A stretch of 64,000 bases of DNA from Candidatus Latescibacterota bacterium (GTDB lineage: Bacteria > Latescibacterota > UBA2968 > UBA8231), in NCBI GenBank assembly GCA_022819745.1, contig JAJEGS010000039.1, positions 124,001-188,000 of the forward strand. The letters are read 5' to 3'. The notes under the pieces are model-generated. The model searched no databases, was not told the origin of the DNA, and was given only the letters and a program-made list of their open reading frames with translations. Each line of letters opens with the position of its first letter. The stretch's first letter is position 1. Below, in pieces: positions 23,962-32,591 of the stretch. Made by a program: the position numbers and the translations under genes.

Positions 23962-25785
23962 TCAGTCAAAAAGAGGGGACTTGTAGGAGGGCACACGGAC
24001 AAAGCGCTTCAGCCCAAGATGCAAGCGAGCCTGAGCCGCCGGTCCCAAATGTACCTGAAGATACTGATCCCCTACCGCAACAGACTGATCTTGGCCGTCT
24101 TCGCTCTCTAATTGAGCGCCCGTGAATTGGTGCTCGCCAAAGGAACCGGCCTGCAACAGGACGTCGCGGCCTGCAACAGGGTCCGTATTCACCAGCGTCA
24201 GGCTAACTCCGTCGGCGCTGACTCGATCAACTAGAGCCGCCACGTACTCGGGCAGACCGGGACGACGACGCTGCGGGTCGAAATAATGCACATGAGCCTG
24301 GAGCATTCCCCCATTGTAAATCGCCGCTGGCGTGCCCAAGGCCATCTGGATCAGAGCTTCGGGCAGCACGGGATTGAGCCGCTGGAAGTGGTAGCACTCG
24401 CGCGTCTCAGGATCGCTGTCGTCGTTATCCAAGCGATTCAGACTATGGCAGATGCTGGAGTAGGTCGAATCGATCACCTGATCGACGTAGCTTGGATTTT
24501 TGCCTTCGACAAAGGTAAACCAAGCCGTCGGCGGGCATATGCCGGCTTTGGCAGCGCCCCAGTCAGGGGGCAGACCGGCAAAAGCGGCGCGGTCGGGAAA
24601 GGCTGCATCGAGGCGAGCCAAATCCCGTTCGCTCTGGCTCAAGTAGTATAAATGAATGTACAAGTAGGGGTCGGGCGGTCGAAAATCAAACCAGCCCTGG
24701 TCGCCATGGCGGGCTGGCACCTTGACGCGACCGTCCTCCTCGCGCCGCAGTTCCCACAGCATGTCGAGCTGCGAGCGAGCCAAGTCCAAATGGGAATCAT
24801 CGCCAGTCATCAGCAGGGCGCAACTGCCGGCCACTAGGGCCGGCTCGACGATATTGCGCGCTCCGTGCGGCCAGCGCCAGCCGTAGTACCCACCCCACCA
24901 CTTGCCGTCCATCAATTCGCCAATGGTTCCCTCGGGTCCAATATTGTCGGGCATGATGCCGCCGTTGGCCGCGCAGCGCTCCTCCCACGCCTGTAAATAA
25001 TCGAGCACCCAGGTTTTGTATTGGTCGTCGCCGGTGTAGAGATAGGCGTTGGTGATCAAGCCGGCGATACTCAGATTGAGAGGCACATCGCAGCGGGTCA
25101 TGCGCTGATTGATCAAGTCGAGGACCTGGGCGAATACTTCGTCGTCTGTCCAATCGACCTTGAAGAGCGGGTCGGAGCTGTCGGCACCTGGAATGTCCTC
25201 AAAGGGTGCCAGATAGTCGGCTAGGATGGGTCGGTGGTAATCCCAATCGACTTGAGTAGTGACAAAGCGCGGGCCTTTGCTCCCGTTGAGTGGCGAGCGG
25301 ATCATTTTGCGCTGAGCGTCCCAATTGGGTGCCAGCGGATCGGCACCGGTGTACATAGCGGCGTAGCGCAGGGCACGGGTGCGGTTGATGAGGTGGGCGG
25401 GATCGGCCAGCGCCAAATAGTAGATGTAGGTATAACTCTCAGAGTGGTGGAACCAGTCGAAACCAGTGACGAACTCGCGCTCGACCGTGCCGTAGTTGGC
25501 GTACTGCCAGGTGATGGCGTCCCACTCTTTGCAGGCGGTCTGGTAGATGTGCTCGCCGCCGCCCAGCAGGTAAAACAGGGGAAAGGATAGGAAAGCCTCG
25601 TAGCCATTGTCCGTGCCGTCCATGCTGGTCCACTCCGTGCGCTGGATCAGAGTGCCGTCTGGACGGGTGCTGTGTTCGACAAAGGGGTGGGCGGCGCGGT
25701 CCATCAAGGCGATCAAGTCGCGTTGGCGCACGGCCCAATGAGGCGGGTTTTTGCGGGTCTTAGCGGCAATAGATACGTAGGTCAT
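23962..25785 (-). CDS. Putative alpha/alpha-toroid carbohydrate-active enzyme
   Basis: The 607-residue product has no signal peptide. It is rich in Trp, Tyr and His, with repeated helical-hairpin-like segments (DQYKTWVLDYLQAWEERCAA, KWWGGYYGWRWPHGARNIV, LDLARSQLDMLWELRREEDG), suggesting a six-hairpin alpha/alpha barrel as in GH families and polysaccharide lyases, followed by a beta-rich C-terminal domain (about residues 500-607). I do not recognise a specific family and name no catalytic residues. AGGAGG lies close before the ATG. It heads a minus-strand group with a PhyH protein and an amidohydrolase. A 13-base repeat (GGCCTGCAACAGG) occurs twice near its 3' end. Confidence 0.72.
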   Translation of the reverse strand: MTYVSIAAKTRKNPPHWAVRQRDLIALMDRAAHPFVEHSTRPDGTLIQRTEWTSMDGTDNGYEAFLSFPLFYLLGGGEHIYQTACKEWDAITWQYANYGTVEREFVTGFDWFHHSESYTYIYYLALADPAHLINRTRALRYAAMYTGADPLAPNWDAQRKMIRSPLNGSKGPRFVTTQVDWDYHRPILADYLAPFEDIPGADSSDPLFKVDWTDDEVFAQVLDLINQRMTRCDVPLNLSIAGLITNAYLYTGDDQYKTWVLDYLQAWEERCAANGGIMPDNIGPEGTIGELMDGKWWGGYYGWRWPHGARNIVEPALVAGSCALLMTGDDSHLDLARSQLDMLWELRREEDGRVKVPARHGDQGWFDFRPPDPYLYIHLYYLSQSERDLARLDAAFPDRAAFAGLPPDWGAAKAGICPPTAWFTFVEGKNPSYVDQVIDSTYSSICHSLNRLDNDDSDPETRECYHFQRLNPVLPEALIQMALGTPAAIYNGGMLQAHVHYFDPQRRRPGLPEYVAALVDRVSADGVSLTLVNTDPVAGRDVLLQAGSFGEHQFTGAQLESEDGQDQSVAVGDQYLQVHLGPAAQARLHLGLKRFVRVPSYKSPLFD

Positions 25786-25817
25786 TGGGGGTTCCTCCTA
25801 AGTGTACAAGCATCGAG

Positions 25818-26549
25818 TTATTCAGGTCGCAGATCCGTATACCGCTCCCCCAGTGGCCCTCCTTCCCCGCGCACTAGAAACACCGGAATCGGATGTTGGT
25901 CCATGTCCACCCAAGCCGTATCTGTGCTGCAGTAGCGAATCGTATAACCAGCGCGGCGGCGTCCACTTTCATTGGCCTCGCTGCCGTGCAGAATATAGGA
26001 ATCGTGAATGGATAGACTGCCGGCCTTCATCTCCATCATCACGGCCTGGGCCTCCATTTCGGGGGCGACCTGCACCTTCTTTCTCAGCATCTCGGTCTCC
26101 TCCGCAGGCACGGTTTCCATCTCTTGGTAGTCCCGGTGTGAACCGGGTATGATGCGCATCGCGGCGTTTTCAGCGTCCGCGTCGTCGAGCGCCAGCCACA
26201 CGGTAGCCACATCGGTGCCGTGCACGCTCGGCCAGTAGTTGTTGTCTTGGTGCCAACCCACGCTGGTTCCATCACCCGGCAGCTTGATGAACATGCTCGA
26301 ATAGACCAAGATCAGGTTGGGACCCAAGATGGCTTCCACCGCATCGAGTAGATACGGATAGCGGCAGACCTCCAGCCAGAACACTTCTTTGGTGTGCGGC
26401 TCGCCGTAGTATTGATCCCGGTCGAGAAAACCCGCGCGCACGCCCACGTCCAGCGAATACTGCATGGCGTCGACTTCGTCTGGCCCGAAAACATCGGGGA
26501 AAAAGCAATAGCCTTCTGAGTCAAAGCGCTCGACGTCGGTATTCAGCAC
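25818..26549 (-). CDS. Phytanoyl-CoA dioxygenase (PhyH) family protein
   Basis: The 243-residue product starts with GTG at 26549, seven bases after AAGGGA. The Fe(II)/2-oxoglutarate triad is intact: HxD in GWHQDNNYW, the distal histidine in ILHGSEANES, and the 2-oxoglutarate-binding arginine in RRRAGYTIRYC. The N-terminal EGYCFFPDVFGPDEVDAM is typical of PhyH. These enzymes hydroxylate small substrates using oxygen and 2-oxoglutarate. The real substrate is unknown; bacterial PhyH proteins rarely act on phytanoyl-CoA. A second PhyH gene lies at 54847-55659. Confidence 0.93.
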   Translation of the reverse strand: MLNTDVERFDSEGYCFFPDVFGPDEVDAMQYSLDVGVRAGFLDRDQYYGEPHTKEVFWLEVCRYPYLLDAVEAILGPNLILVYSSMFIKLPGDGTSVGWHQDNNYWPSVHGTDVATVWLALDDADAENAAMRIIPGSHRDYQEMETVPAEETEMLRKKVQVAPEMEAQAVMMEMKAGSLSIHDSYILHGSEANESGRRRAGYTIRYCSTDTAWVDMDQHPIPVFLVRGEGGPLGERYTDLRPE

Positions 26550-26576
26550 GATAAGTCCCTTTCAATTAGGCGTCTC

Positions 26577-27398
26577 TTAAATCCCGTAAACCCGAGCGGC
26601 GTTCTCCCCCAGCACTTTGGCCCGATCATCCTCGTCCAGGTCCGTGGCAAAAGTACGGATTATTTCCAAACTCTGCCGGTACGTGACATGGCGGCTGACC
26701 GGCGGCCAGTCCGAGCCCCACAGCAGGCGGTCGGCGCCCAAACCCTTGAGCAGGCGGCTGAAAAATCCCAGCGCTTGGGGACAGCGGCAATCCCAAGGAG
26801 TCGCCGCCGCCGCATAGAAGCCCGACGCTTTGATCGACAAATTGGGATAGATCGACGCCTGTAGCAGTCCCCCGTACGTCTCGTCTTGGACATCGGGACC
26901 ACCTAACGAGGGCAGGGCTAGATGATTGGCGACAAAGCGGATATCCGGATGTCTCTGTGCCAACTCAAGCAAGAGCCCGTAATTGGACGGCCCGATTTGC
27001 AGGTTGCAGACTAAGCCAGTGTCTTTGTACGCCTGCCAGAGCGCGTCGCAAGCCTCTTCCAACATCCACTGCATTTTCTCATCGAGCTTGGGTGGGTAGT
27101 AACTAGTGCCCACGGCACCGAATTCCTCGCCCGCCCGCAAGACCCGCTCGGCAGCGTCTTGCTGATGCATGGGCACATCCGTCAATACGGCCAGCCGATC
27201 GGGGTGCTCTCGCCCCCACTGGGCGCACTCCTGATTGTTGCCCGGCGAGTACTCCGCCACCACCGGCAGCACGACGGCTTTGTCGACATCGCATTCGTCC
27301 ATGTGGTGGAGGAGCCGATCTACCCGCCCTAGATCTCCCCAAGGGGCCATAGGAGGAAAGTTGGAAAGCACGTGAACATGAGCGTCGATAACGGACAT
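26577..27398 (-). CDS. Amidohydrolase-2-family (TIM-barrel) hydrolase
   Basis: The ATG at 27398 follows GGAGG by five bases, so I use it rather than the GTG at 27404, giving 273 residues. The metal-binding pattern of the ACMSD/amidohydrolase_2 family is present: HxH in VIDAHVHVL, a mid-barrel histidine in FVANHLALPS and the aspartate in LLWGSDWPP. These enzymes hydrolyse lactones or decarboxylate. It lies 27 bases upstream of the PhyH gene on the same strand and diverges from an oxidoreductase gene. The set reads like a catabolic operon for an unidentified compound. Confidence 0.88.
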   Translation of the reverse strand: MSVIDAHVHVLSNFPPMAPWGDLGRVDRLLHHMDECDVDKAVVLPVVAEYSPGNNQECAQWGREHPDRLAVLTDVPMHQQDAAERVLRAGEEFGAVGTSYYPPKLDEKMQWMLEEACDALWQAYKDTGLVCNLQIGPSNYGLLLELAQRHPDIRFVANHLALPSLGGPDVQDETYGGLLQASIYPNLSIKASGFYAAAATPWDCRCPQALGFFSRLLKGLGADRLLWGSDWPPVSRHVTYRQSLEIIRTFATDLDEDDRAKVLGENAARVYGI

Positions 27399-27597
27399 TG
27401 ACACCTCCTTACTCGTTTGATTTACCTACAGGAACTATGTACGCAATCACGCACCGATGCAACGGCAGCGGTCGCAGCCCCAGTGCTGACGGGCTATCTA
27501 TTCCAACATTCATCTTGTTGACCCAATACCGCGTCCGTATTCTTAGAATCACTTTGCCGCAACAGATCTCCCGCTCAAAAGAAAAAGGAGAAAGACC

Positions 27598-28578
27598 ATG
27601 TCGAATGTATCTCTCGTCAGAGTGGGCGTTCTAACCTGCGCCCGGTACGTGCATATCTCAGGTATATGGGGTCCGATCATCGATCCCACCTGCCCGCGCC
27701 AATTCATGGGCTGCACGACGCGTATGACCGGCATGGTCATGACCCACGTCTGGGATATGGACCAAGAAGGCGTCAAGGACTTCTGCGATACCTACAAAGG
27801 GGTCGAAGCAGTGGAAAACTATTGGGATATGGTCGGCAAGGTGGACGGCGTCATCCTCTCCGATTTTGATTCGACCCTGCATTTCAAAGAATTGGCCAGA
27901 CCCTATTTGGAGGCCGGCGTCCCCATCTTCATCAACCGCCCCTTTGCCCTCAACCTCCAAGACGCGCAGGAAATAATCGATTTGTCCCAAAAGCACGACA
28001 CTCCCATCATGTCGGGTTCATCCTTCGGCTCGGCACCGGAAATTGAGCACATCAAACGCGAAGTGGCGGCCATTGAACCGATCAGGGGCTTTGCCGCGGC
28101 CAACTCCATGTCCGACTACGCCACCCACGGCATTCACGGCCTGTACATGATCTACGCGTGTATCGGCGGCGGCGTTAAGAGCGTGGCCTACCAGACGCCC
28201 GACTGGCATGTCCCCAATGGTCACCTCACCTTTGAATACGAACCCAGAGGAGAAGGAGGGAAGACCTTTTACGGATCGCTGCAGGAAATATCGGGGACGT
28301 GGGGCTGGATCCGGGTGTTTGGAGAGCGCACCTTCGAGCAGTTCGTGCACAGCGGCATCCACTTTTGGGTTCCCCTACTGCTGGAGATGCAGGAGATGTT
28401 CGAAACCCGAAAAATGCCCGAGCCCTACGAGGCCATCTACGAGAAGGTGCAGATGTTTCTCGCCGGCTTCAAATCGCACGTGGAGTGCGGCGGTGCCCCA
28501 GTGGGGCTGGACGAAATCGGCGACTGGACGGCTCCTCTGCTCAATCCCGATCCATATCCCGACGGGTTCTTCAAATAG
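27598..28578 (+). CDS. Gfo/Idh/MocA-family oxidoreductase
   Basis: The 326-residue protein has a Rossmann-like N-terminal part with VDGVILSDFDSTLHFKELA and PYLEAGVPIFINRPFALNLQ, matching the conserved nucleotide-binding and K/R-P segments of Gfo/Idh/MocA proteins, then an alpha/beta C-terminal domain. The usual GxGxxG at the N-terminus is not obvious (RVGVLTCARYVHISG), and the usual EKP is NRP, so it may be a divergent or non-catalytic member. AAGGAGA lies six bases before the ATG. It diverges from the amidohydrolase operon and its function is unassigned. Confidence 0.82.
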   Translation: MSNVSLVRVGVLTCARYVHISGIWGPIIDPTCPRQFMGCTTRMTGMVMTHVWDMDQEGVKDFCDTYKGVEAVENYWDMVGKVDGVILSDFDSTLHFKELARPYLEAGVPIFINRPFALNLQDAQEIIDLSQKHDTPIMSGSSFGSAPEIEHIKREVAAIEPIRGFAAANSMSDYATHGIHGLYMIYACIGGGVKSVAYQTPDWHVPNGHLTFEYEPRGEGGKTFYGSLQEISGTWGWIRVFGERTFEQFVHSGIHFWVPLLLEMQEMFETRKMPEPYEAIYEKVQMFLAGFKSHVECGGAPVGLDEIGDWTAPLLNPDPYPDGFFK

Positions 28579-28730
28579 ACTGCAAGGCGCTCGGTTGCGG
28601 CACCACTTTTTGTGGCGGCCGTTTCATCCCTTGGGCTTTGCTATTTGTACGGTATCCTTGTCGGGCGGCTCTGGTTCACCGACGGTTGCAAGGGTAGCTG
28701 GCAGAGGACAATAACAAGGCAGATCGCTCT

Positions 28731-30962
28731 ATGTGGATCCCAATTATTGTAGGATGGTTTCTTGTCTTAGTAGCCTGTACCGAGCGAGAGCAGGCGGCCA
28801 GCACCCAGCGCATGGCTGAACTCCTAGAAGACATAGCCGTCAATGTCGATCCCGCCGCGCATCCGTATGTGAATTTGGACCGAGTTGCACATTTCCGCGC
28901 TCGGTTGGATCACCTACGCCAATCCAGTGCGGCCACCAATCCTCGGACGCGAGAACAAATCTTGCAAGCCCGCTTTTCTCTTGCCAACGAACTGCTGCAA
29001 GCTGGCCAATCCGATCGAGCAGTACAGGAGTACCGGCAACTGCAGACTGTGGTCCACCATCCTCAGCTTCGGCATTCTCTCCAACTGCTAGTGGGCTTGG
29101 CCTATCTTCGTTTGGGCGAACAAGAAAACTGCATTGTGCAACACAATATCGACTCCTGTCTAATGCCGATCCGCGGCACTGGAGTGCACCAAATCAAGCG
29201 CGGATCGAGTGCCGCTGTCGAGGAATTTTTGGGGGTTCTGAGCAGAGATCCAAGCAATTTGTCGGCTCGTTGGCTACTCAATATCGCCTATATGACGCTG
29301 GGTCAGTACCCCGAAGAGGTGCCGCAGAACCTGCTGATTCCACCCGAAATTTTCACCTCTGACTACGACATTGGGATTTTTCGCGACGTCGCTCCCCAAT
29401 TGGGGCTGGATGTGGTGGGACTCTCAGGGGGAGCCATTATGGAAGACTTTGATGGCGACGGCTACCTCGATATCGTGGCTTCATCTTGGGGTCTGCGCGA
29501 CCCACTCCGCTACTTCCGCAACCAAGGAGACGGCACCTTTGCCGATCGCACCCAAGCGGCAGGTTTGGAAGGTATTGTGGGTGGCTTAAATATCTGCCAA
29601 GCCGACTACGATAATAACGGCTATGCAGATGTACTGGTGCTGCGCGGCGCTTGGCTCGACGAGGGACGCTACCCCAACTCACTATTGGCCAATCGGGGAA
29701 ATGGGCATTTTTTCGATGCGACCGAAGCAGCCGGTTTGCTCACTTTCCACCCAACACAGACAGCGACTTGGGGAGATTTCGATAACGACGGTTGGGTTGA
29801 CCTATTTGTCGGCAACGAATCTCAGAGTAGCGCCATTCATCCGTGTGAGTTGTTCCGCAACCAAAGCGAAGACTCTGGGCGCGGAGTATCGGCGGTACAA
29901 TTCGTCGATGTGGCCGAGACAGCGGGACTCGATGTGGTCGGCTGGGTCAAAGGAGTAGTCTGGGGCGACTACAACAACGATGGACAATTGGACCTGTACA
30001 TCTCGCGTTTGAAACCCGAGGAATCTAATCTGCTCTTTCGCAATCAGGGGCGTGGGCGTTTCTCCGATGTGACGGCCACGGCGGGCGTAGCCGGGCCATC
30101 CTATAGTTTTCCGACTTGGTTCTGGGACTACGACAACGACGGGTGGCAGGATCTATTCGTCGCCGGTTTCAAAGGTGAGGTAGCGGACGTAGCGGCCGCT
30201 TATTTGGGCTTGCCACACCGCGCCGAAGAACCCCGTCTATACCGCAACAACGGCGACGGTACTTTCACCGATGTCACGCGCAAGGTAGGGCTCGACGAAC
30301 CCCTTATAGCTATGGGTAGCAATTTCGGCGACCTAGACAACGACGGGTACCAAGATTGTTATATCGGCACCGGCGACCCGTATATGGCTACGCTAGTCCC
30401 CAACCGCATGTTCCGCAATGCCGACGGCAATTTCTTCCAAGATGTCACCACCTCGGGTGGCTTTGGGCATTTGCAAAAGGGCCACGGTGTGGCTTTTGGC
30501 GATATTGACCACGATGGCGACCAAGATGTTTTTTCGGTCATCGGCGGGGCTTTTACCGGTGATGTCTATCAGAACGTCCTCTTTGCCAATCCAGGCCACG
30601 GCAATCATTGGATCAAGCTCCGGCTCGAGGGTAGGCGTACCAATCGAGCCGCCATTGGAGTGCGCGTAAAGGTGAGCGTGAACACCGCACATGGCAGCCG
30701 CGACATTTATTCCACGGTGACCAGCGGGGGCAGCTTTGGTGCCTCCAGCCTGCAATGCGAAATAGGTCTAGGACAGGCTGAGTCTATCCAGGCGATCGAA
30801 ATCGTCTGGCCCACCAGCGGAGAAGTGCAGATTTTCAACGACGTCGAGATGGACCAAAGTCTATATATCCGCGAAGGTGATTCGCATCCGACTCGCCGAC
30901 AGTTTAAATCTTTTGCCATCAACCCAAGCAATGAATCGGACGAGATAGCACACAACCACTAG
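28731..30962 (+). CDS. Lipoprotein with helical/TPR region, FG-GAP repeats and ASPIC/UnbV domain
   Basis: The N-terminus WIPIIVGWFLVLVACTEREQ is a lipoprotein signal with lipobox LVAC, so the protein is probably anchored in the outer or inner membrane. Residues about 30-200 are helical (ILQARFSLANELLQAGQSD), with a short TPR-like segment. Seven FG-GAP calcium-binding loops follow (DFDGDGYLDIV, DYDNNGYADVL, DFDNDGWVDLFV, DYNNDGQLDLYI, DYDNDGWQDLFV, DLDNDGYQDCYI and DIDHDGDQDVF), then a C-terminal ASPIC/UnbV domain (about residues 640-730). Such CRTAC1-type proteins are common in FCB and Planctomycetes and have no agreed function. Two more such genes lie in this window. It is followed by a TPR gene. 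Confidence 0.9.
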   Translation: MWIPIIVGWFLVLVACTEREQAASTQRMAELLEDIAVNVDPAAHPYVNLDRVAHFRARLDHLRQSSAATNPRTREQILQARFSLANELLQAGQSDRAVQEYRQLQTVVHHPQLRHSLQLLVGLAYLRLGEQENCIVQHNIDSCLMPIRGTGVHQIKRGSSAAVEEFLGVLSRDPSNLSARWLLNIAYMTLGQYPEEVPQNLLIPPEIFTSDYDIGIFRDVAPQLGLDVVGLSGGAIMEDFDGDGYLDIVASSWGLRDPLRYFRNQGDGTFADRTQAAGLEGIVGGLNICQADYDNNGYADVLVLRGAWLDEGRYPNSLLANRGNGHFFDATEAAGLLTFHPTQTATWGDFDNDGWVDLFVGNESQSSAIHPCELFRNQSEDSGRGVSAVQFVDVAETAGLDVVGWVKGVVWGDYNNDGQLDLYISRLKPEESNLLFRNQGRGRFSDVTATAGVAGPSYSFPTWFWDYDNDGWQDLFVAGFKGEVADVAAAYLGLPHRAEEPRLYRNNGDGTFTDVTRKVGLDEPLIAMGSNFGDLDNDGYQDCYIGTGDPYMATLVPNRMFRNADGNFFQDVTTSGGFGHLQKGHGVAFGDIDHDGDQDVFSVIGGAFTGDVYQNVLFANPGHGNHWIKLRLEGRRTNRAAIGVRVKVSVNTAHGSRDIYSTVTSGGSFGASSLQCEIGLGQAESIQAIEIVWPTSGEVQIFNDVEMDQSLYIREGDSHPTRRQFKSFAINPSNESDEIAHNH

Positions 30963-31019
30963 TCTCCCCTGTCTGTCCGGCAAGACTCACGGCGCCCTTT
31001 GGGAGAGGACAATTTCTTT

Positions 31020-32576
31020 ATGTATTTTTCAAAACTACGGAAGGCATTGCATACTCTTTGCCGAATCGGCCATTCAATTTCATTTATATGTATCCTGTAT
31101 CACGTTGGAGCCGTGCATGGACAGGATGCCGAGGCGAATGCTTCCTCAAAGAGCCAAGAGCATTATAGGCTCGGCATGCGCCATGCCCAAAGAGGCGACT
31201 ATGAAAGTGCGGAGAGGGAGTACAAGCAAGCGATAGAATTAGACGCCAATAATATCTATCCGCACGACGGCCTCGGTTTCATCTACGCCTTACAAAACCG
31301 ATTGGGCGAGGCGGAAGAGGAATTTGCCAAGGTCCTCCAGATTGATCCAGACTACGCACCAGCACACTACAAGTTGGGTAAAATTTTTTTTATTCGCCAA
31401 GAGTACGACGAGGCTCTCGATTCTTATCAAAAAGCCATCGAGGCCAACCCCAAGTATTTTCCCGCTCACCACGGCTTGGGTGTCATCTACATACAGACCC
31501 AAAAGCGGACTAAAGCAGCAGAGCATTTCAAAGCTGTTATCGACCTCAACCCCAACTACGGTCCCTCTCGCTACCGGCTCGGGACGATATATCTAGAAGA
31601 AGGAGCCTATTCTCAAGCCATAGAGGAATTGCGACAAGCGGCCAAGCTGGTCGCCAACGAACCGTCTATCCACTTCGTCTTGGGCAACGCCTATATGGCA
31701 ATAGGCAAACTTGCAGAGGCCGCAGAAGCACTCCACAAAACGTTGCAACTCGAGCCGAGTTGGGCCGAGGTACACGATAAACTAGGCTTGGTCTATACCG
31801 ACCAGTCTCTAGCCCTACTGGGGGCTGTAATGGCGGACCAAGACAAGCTAGCCGCCGCTGTTGAGGAGCATCGCAAGGCTGTGGAATTGGCCCCTGAAAA
31901 CGGTTGGTTCCAGCACAATCTAGGTATGGCCTATGAACGCCAACGACAGTACGACAAAGCAGCGGAGCAGTTCGTCAAGGCACTCGCAGTTAATCCCGAT
32001 ATGGCTTACACCCGTTATCGGCTCGGCATGATCTACTCAAGAGACAAAAAATACCAAGAAGCTATTGAAGAATACCAGTATGCCATCCGGCTCGAGCCCG
32101 ACCGGTCGATTTTCCACTACGCCTTGGGGGCCGTATATGCCAAGATCGGCAGCGAGGAAGAGGCGATTGGCAAATTCAAAAAAGCCATCGAACTCGACTA
32201 CTACAATGCCGAAGCACATTTCGGTCTGGCCAACGCCTATCTGAAACAGGGCAAAAGGGAGGAGGGCGCAAAAGAGATGGAGATCTTCAAAAAACTGCGC
32301 GAAGGCAATATAGCGGATCTGGAACAACGGGTCGCTTTAGTGCCTGACAATCCAAAATACCACGGCGAATTAGCCGCTCACTATACCCAACAGGGTAGGT
32401 ATATAAAGGCGATCAATGAGTACAAGCTAGCCATCGGTCTCGACCCGCATAATCTCGAGTATCGCCGACTGCTCAAAGATGCCTATATCAAAGCAGGGCG
32501 CTATCGGGAAGCGGAAGAGCAACAGGAGATTATCCAGAGCTTGGACGCCAAACAAAAGCAGACCCAAAACCCATAG
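31020..32576 (+). CDS. Exported TPR-repeat protein
   Basis: The frame is open from a TTG at 30999. I chose the ATG at 31020, which follows GGGAGAGG by about 11 bases and begins a signal peptide (YFSKLRKALHTLCRIGHSIS and hydrophobic residues, ending near VHGQ). The remaining roughly 470 residues are about 12 tetratricopeptide repeats (for example AEREYKQAIELDANNIYPHD and AIEEYQYAIRLEPDRSIFHY), with no other domain seen. It is a protein-protein interaction scaffold, probably periplasmic. It lies between two FG-GAP/ASPIC-UnbV genes with gaps of 57 and 15 bases, so the three are likely co-transcribed and may form one complex. Confidence 0.9.
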   Translation: MYFSKLRKALHTLCRIGHSISFICILYHVGAVHGQDAEANASSKSQEHYRLGMRHAQRGDYESAEREYKQAIELDANNIYPHDGLGFIYALQNRLGEAEEEFAKVLQIDPDYAPAHYKLGKIFFIRQEYDEALDSYQKAIEANPKYFPAHHGLGVIYIQTQKRTKAAEHFKAVIDLNPNYGPSRYRLGTIYLEEGAYSQAIEELRQAAKLVANEPSIHFVLGNAYMAIGKLAEAAEALHKTLQLEPSWAEVHDKLGLVYTDQSLALLGAVMADQDKLAAAVEEHRKAVELAPENGWFQHNLGMAYERQRQYDKAAEQFVKALAVNPDMAYTRYRLGMIYSRDKKYQEAIEEYQYAIRLEPDRSIFHYALGAVYAKIGSEEEAIGKFKKAIELDYYNAEAHFGLANAYLKQGKREEGAKEMEIFKKLREGNIADLEQRVALVPDNPKYHGELAAHYTQQGRYIKAINEYKLAIGLDPHNLEYRRLLKDAYIKAGRYREAEEQQEIIQSLDAKQKQTQNP

Positions 32577-32591
32577 AGGCCGCTGGTTTAT

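Noticed and set aside
24158..24190. 13-base direct repeat GGCCTGCAACAGG near the end of the 607-residue gene
   Set aside because: Two short copies seven bases apart inside a coding sequence, with no further array or flanking mobile element.
28579..28730. Terminator or small gene between the Gfo/Idh gene and the FG-GAP lipoprotein gene
   Set aside because: CCAC/GTGG pairing around TTTTT exists but no U-tract follows, and no short ORF has a ribosome site.
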